A stretch of DNA of 64,000 nucleotides from CBDATG01 sp965200145 (lineage in GTDB: Bacteria; Chloroflexota; Dehalococcoidia; Lucifugimonadales; Lucifugimonadaceae), in NCBI GenBank assembly GCA_965200145.1, contig CBDATG010000002.1:806001-870000 (forward strand), read 5' to 3'. Positions within the stretch are counted from its first letter, which is position 1, and each line of letters starts with the position of its first letter. A model generated the notes under the pieces. It was not told where the DNA came from and did not search any database. It saw only the letters and a program-made list of their open reading frames with translations. A program made the position numbers and the translations under genes. Shown in pieces: positions 61,690 to 64,000 of this stretch.

Positions 61690-62661
61690 ATGCTTCGCTA
61701 CGTAACAATTGCCGCTTCCACCATCGCAGCGCTGGTCATCGTGGCTTTCGCCGCGCTGGCCATCTTGACGCTGCTGGGCATATGGCCGAATCAAGTCGAA
61801 GAACTGACAACTCACGAAATATCAGCCGAACTGTCAGACGACTTCATAACACACGTGATCGGCGGCAACCGGCCGGCAACGCTCATACTCCCGCCAGACC
61901 ATCAAGGCGGACCGCTGCCACTGGTAATCGGATTACACGGTTACGAGAGCCACGCATGGGAGTTTGAAACATATACACAGCTCACTAAACGCGTCTCAGA
62001 AGACCGCATCGCACTCCTACTCCCACAAGGGAGCGAAGAACCCGACGGCGACAAGTTCTGGAACGCCACCGAATGGTGCTGCGACCTGGAGAACACCGGC
62101 ATCGACGATGTCGCATACTTCCACGAACTCATCGAGGAAACCGCACAGTTCGTACCCGTCGGCGGTGTCTACGTCTACGGACAATCAAACGGCGGCTTCA
62201 TGTCTTACAGACTCGCTTGCGAATCTCTCCCCAACCTGGTCGCAGTCGCAAACCTCGCCGGGTCGTCTTACACCGACCAAAGCGAATGCGAACAAGCCGT
62301 CCCAGTCTCGATACTCCACATCCACGGCACGAATGACGATGTCGTCCTCTACGACGGCCGTGCAGGTAGTCCTGATGACCCAGGACATGCCGCTGCCAGA
62401 GATGTCGTCCGGGAGTGGGCGCAACGCGCAAACTGCCAAGGCGCTCCAGATACGTCAGCGCCTCCTATCGACCTAGACCAATCCATTGACGGGGCAGAAA
62501 CAACCATCACGAAATATGTCGAATGCGACGGCAACAGGTCTATCGAGCTCTGGACCGTAGATGGCGCCGGCCACGACCCCGACATCGACCACGCAAACGA
62601 CCTATCACTGCGGCTCATCGACTGGTTCCTGAGTCAACCCACGCCTCAACCAAGCGAGTAG
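61690..62661 (+). CDS. Exported/anchored alpha/beta hydrolase esterase (PHB-depolymerase/LpqC-like)
   Basis: This 323-residue protein has an N-terminal hydrophobic helix (about 8-32, signal anchor) and an alpha/beta hydrolase domain. Key parts are LVIGLHGYESHAWEF (oxyanion region), YGQSNGGFMSY with nucleophile Ser165, LHIHGTNDDVV (acid Asp region) and DGAGHD with the catalytic His. This matches the esterase/PHB depolymerase family (COG3509). It may cleave ester-linked plant or polymer material outside the cell. ATG 61690 lacks a clear Shine-Dalgarno site. The 3' side is followed by the 90-bp repeats. Confidence 0.82.
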   Translation: MLRYVTIAASTIAALVIVAFAALAILTLLGIWPNQVEELTTHEISAELSDDFITHVIGGNRPATLILPPDHQGGPLPLVIGLHGYESHAWEFETYTQLTKRVSEDRIALLLPQGSEEPDGDKFWNATEWCCDLENTGIDDVAYFHELIEETAQFVPVGGVYVYGQSNGGFMSYRLACESLPNLVAVANLAGSSYTDQSECEQAVPVSILHIHGTNDDVVLYDGRAGSPDDPGHAAARDVVREWAQRANCQGAPDTSAPPIDLDQSIDGAETTITKYVECDGNRSIELWTVDGAGHDPDIDHANDLSLRLIDWFLSQPTPQPSE

Positions 62662-62731
62662 ACAACCGCTCAACCGTAGCTGCCCATAGGACACAGGCAG
62701 TAACTAGGCCAACCGCATACTTAACCCCGGC

Positions 62732-62821
62732 CGAAAAAAATGCCGCTACCCCCCGTAGGAGGTAGCGGACTGTCTAGCGAAGCTCTCGCTAGCACCGGTA
62801 AGATTCATCCTACATTGCCAG
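62732..62821. repeat. 90-bp structured repeat, copy A
   Basis: It shares 90 aligned positions, without gaps, with copy B 166 bp downstream. It contains hairpin 1 (CCGCTACC 62743-62750 with GGTAGCGG 62761-62768) and hairpin 2 (CTAGCGA 62774-62780 with TCGCTAG 62786-62792, loop AGCTC). Ten or so positions differ between copies. On the minus strand hairpin 1 is followed by CA and seven T, like an intrinsic terminator. A -10-like TAGGAT (62807-62812, minus) has no good -35. The short plus-strand frame inside it ends at a TAG near 62825 and is not a gene. Together with copy B it fills most of the only gene-free stretch over 300 bp. Confidence 0.85.
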
Positions 62822-62897
62822 GGTAGACGAGCAGCTCGGTGTAACAGATCACAGGACATGGCGAACCGGTAACGCTATCGCCCAACCACCCAGCCAT

Positions 62898-62966
62898 CGA
62901 AAGAAATGCCGCTACCCCCCGTAGGAGGTAGCGGGCTGTCTAGCAGAGCTCCTGCTAGCACGGGTA
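62898..62966 (-). ncRNA. Candidate small structured RNA from copy B
   Basis: With the promoter at 62973-63000, a minus-strand RNA would start near 62966, fold into hairpin 2, then hairpin 1, and end at the T-rich run near 62898, about 69 nt. Paired substitutions between copies support a structure selected at the RNA level. No protein is encoded by this strand in the repeat. It matches no RNA family I know. Copy A would give a similar RNA (about 62800 to 62732) with a better T-run but a weaker promoter. Confidence 0.45.
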
Positions 62967-62987
62967 AGATTGATTCTACATTGCCAG
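62898..62987. repeat. 90-bp structured repeat, copy B
   Basis: It is the partner of copy A at an offset of 166 bp. Hairpin 1 is identical in its stem. Hairpin 2 reads CTAGCAG (62940-62946) with CTGCTAG (62952-62958): two stem pairs changed, G-C to A-T and A-T to G-C, with pairing kept. The T-run after hairpin 1 on the minus strand is interrupted (TTTCTTT). The repeat includes the -10 box of a minus-strand promoter and overlaps possible starts of the NYN-domain gene on the plus strand. Confidence 0.85.
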
Positions 62988-63000
62988 AGAGAAATGTCAA
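62973..63000 (-). promoter_or_regulatory. Near-consensus sigma-70 promoter reading into repeat copy B
   Basis: On the minus strand TTGACA (62995-63000, 6/6) is followed after 16 bp by TAGAAT (62973-62978, 5/6), with TG just before the -10. It points away from the flanking SDR and NYN genes and into copy B. No minus-strand coding gene lies downstream for several hundred bp; the esterase is on the plus strand. Confidence 0.55.
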
Positions 63001-63643
63001 CAGGACCGCCGTGTACAACGACGGATACAACTTATTCAACGCCATATTCCAGATCGGGTGGTTCGACGCGATCTGGGTTGACCTTGAACTCCTAGGAGAG
63101 TCTTTAGCCGCCCGGCTCCCTGGTAACCCTAAGTTAACGATGTTCAACCATTTCACCGCGCGCCCATGCTCCAACCCACATCATGTCAGCCCGAAAGCAG
63201 ACCCAAGGGTGTTCGATGCGTTCGTCGGTGCCAATTCCGTTTCATCGCGCGTCACCGTGATCCGTGGCGCGTTCCTTCACCGGCGGGGAAGCCCCGATCG
63301 CCACGAAGAAAAACAGTCCGACGTCAATCTCGCTTACAAACTCACAGCAGACGCATACACGGACACGTTTGACTCGGCCGTCATCATCTCTGGCGACACC
63401 GACTTCCTTCGGCTCATACGCACACTTAGCAGGACGTTTCCCCGAAAGTCTTTCGTCATCGCATCGCCTCCAGGTCGAAAAAACCGATTGGCGCAACAAC
63501 TATCAGAAGAAGGTTTGCAGCAACTCACGATCTCTAGGGAAATGCTCTCTGAAGCCCAACTGCCACCGATTGTGGCGGATCCGATTTCCAAAGAGAGCCA
63601 TCAAGCACCCTCACTTCGCTTCTGGCGAGGCGCAGATCGCTAA
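62981..63643 (+). CDS. NYN-domain (LabA/DUF88-like, PIN-fold) putative nuclease
   Basis: This protein of about 220 residues has the NYN landmarks: RTAVYNDGYNLFNAIF (first Asp), QSDVNLAYKLTADAYTDTFD, and VIISGDTDFLRLIR (two Asp), then FPRKSFVIASPPGRK. These acidic residues form a PIN-like metal site, and such proteins are suspected RNases. The start is unclear: TTG 62981 (used here) lies just before the domain but has no Shine-Dalgarno. ATG 62906 lies inside repeat B and would make the repeat code for the N-terminus; GTG 63011 would cut into the first strand. It converges with the SDR after 15 bp. Confidence 0.75.
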   Translation: MPERNVNRTAVYNDGYNLFNAIFQIGWFDAIWVDLELLGESLAARLPGNPKLTMFNHFTARPCSNPHHVSPKADPRVFDAFVGANSVSSRVTVIRGAFLHRRGSPDRHEEKQSDVNLAYKLTADAYTDTFDSAVIISGDTDFLRLIRTLSRTFPRKSFVIASPPGRKNRLAQQLSEEGLQQLTISREMLSEAQLPPIVADPISKESHQAPSLRFWRGADR

Positions 63644-63658
63644 TCGTTTTGACCAAAC

Positions 63659-64000
63659 CTAGTCCACCGTCGCTCCGCCGTCAACTACGACGTGCGCGCC
63701 CGTCATGAAAGACGCATCGTCGGACGCCAAGAACAGAACAGCCGACGCGATCTCAGAAGGCTCCCCCATGCGCTTCATCAATGAGTCCTGCCCAAACTCT
63801 ACGTAAGACTCCTCACGATCCAGCCCCAATGAATCAATATGCATGTCCGTCGCCCGAGTCTTGATCGCACCCGGACAGACTGCATTGACCCGGATGTTGT
63901 CCTGTGCCAAGTCCATCGCCAGGCAACGCGTCAGCTGTGCTACCGCGCCCTTGGACGCGTTGTAAGGAATGAACTCCGGCTGGGCGATGAACGCACTCAC
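63659..64000 (-). CDS. Short-chain dehydrogenase/reductase, C-terminal part (5' end outside window)
   Basis: The minus-strand frame is open to the right edge. The 113 visible residues contain the catalytic YNASKGAV (Tyr and Lys), IRVNAVCPGAIKT, GEPSEIASAVLFLASDDASFMTG and the C-terminal VVDGGATVD of a classical SDR. The N-terminal cofactor half lies beyond the window. Substrate unknown. Confidence 0.88.
   Translation of the reverse strand: MSAFIAQPEFIPYNASKGAVAQLTRCLAMDLAQDNIRVNAVCPGAIKTRATDMHIDSLGLDREESYVEFGQDSLMKRMGEPSEIASAVLFLASDDASFMTGAHVVVDGGATVD

Noticed and set aside
62740..62827. Short plus-strand frame in repeat A starting with ATG
   Set aside because: It is only 28 codons, its changes relative to copy B disrupt amino acids but keep RNA pairing, and it has no ribosome site. 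It looks like a by-product of the repeat.
1..64000. CRISPR array, prophage or transposon
   Set aside because: No regularly spaced repeats, cas genes, transposase, integrase or phage structural genes are recognisable.

Overview
This 64 kb window looks like a chromosomal stretch of a free-living, respiring bacterium of the Chloroflexota, plausibly the marine SAR202-type lineage. That placement is an inference. It rests on an alternative complex III (act) cluster joined to cytochrome c maturation genes, a FabL-type enoyl reductase beside a HadAB-like dehydratase, a short CysC, and many Gfo/Idh, enolase-superfamily, HpcH/HpaI, RraA and SDR catabolic enzymes. No 16S rRNA or ribosomal protein genes are present to confirm it. 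Gene density is high, intergenic gaps are mostly under 150 bp, and I saw no insertion sequence, prophage, integrase or CRISPR array.

Layout. 1-11.6 kb is mostly minus-strand catabolism. It holds the end of an APC permease, the methylcitrate pair prpB-prpC, a TauE/SafE permease, a DapA-family lyase, a Na+-pumping decarboxylase set (OadG-like, biotin carrier, OadB-like; no carboxyltransferase), the 5-oxoprolinase set pxpABC, RadC and a Gfo/Idh oxidoreductase. 11.8-17.5 kb holds a DUF971 protein, a GH32 glycosidase, an unknown zinc-ribbon protein, the alpha and beta subunits of a pyruvate-type dehydrogenase E1, and a small unknown protein.

17.5-30.8 kb is one long plus-strand bioenergetic block. 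It runs from a small membrane protein through the alternative complex III subunits (pentaheme ActA, split ActB1/ActB2, ActF, ActC, ActD, ActE) to ccmH, ccmF, a CcmI-like protein, an unknown exported membrane-anchored protein and a CcmG/TlpA thioredoxin. CysC and a small unknown follow. 31.9-35.5 kb is a type II fatty acid synthesis block: HadA-like and HadB-like hotdog proteins, PlsX, FabG and FabL.

35.5-45 kb is mixed: a GNAT protein, tRNA-Pro, an endonuclease Q-family protein, a rhamnonate-dehydratase-like enzyme facing an HpcH/HpaI aldolase, a phosphodiesterase, a PhnP-like hydrolase, an RraA-family protein, an M20 peptidase and an SDR. 45-51.5 kb is an AddAB/RecB-like helicase-nuclease pair, followed by tRNA-Arg. 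51.6-61.5 kb holds a CPA2 antiporter and the translation/transcription operon nusA-rnpM-infB-rbfA-truB without rimP, preceded by proS and ispG.

The right end holds an exported esterase, a NYN-domain protein and the C-terminal part of an SDR. Between the esterase and the NYN gene lie two 90 bp repeats, 166 bp apart. Their second hairpin differs at two base pairs, both fully compensated. On the minus strand each repeat ends in a hairpin plus T-run, and the second has a near-consensus promoter. This pair is the best candidate in the window for something undescribed: a duplicated small structured RNA.
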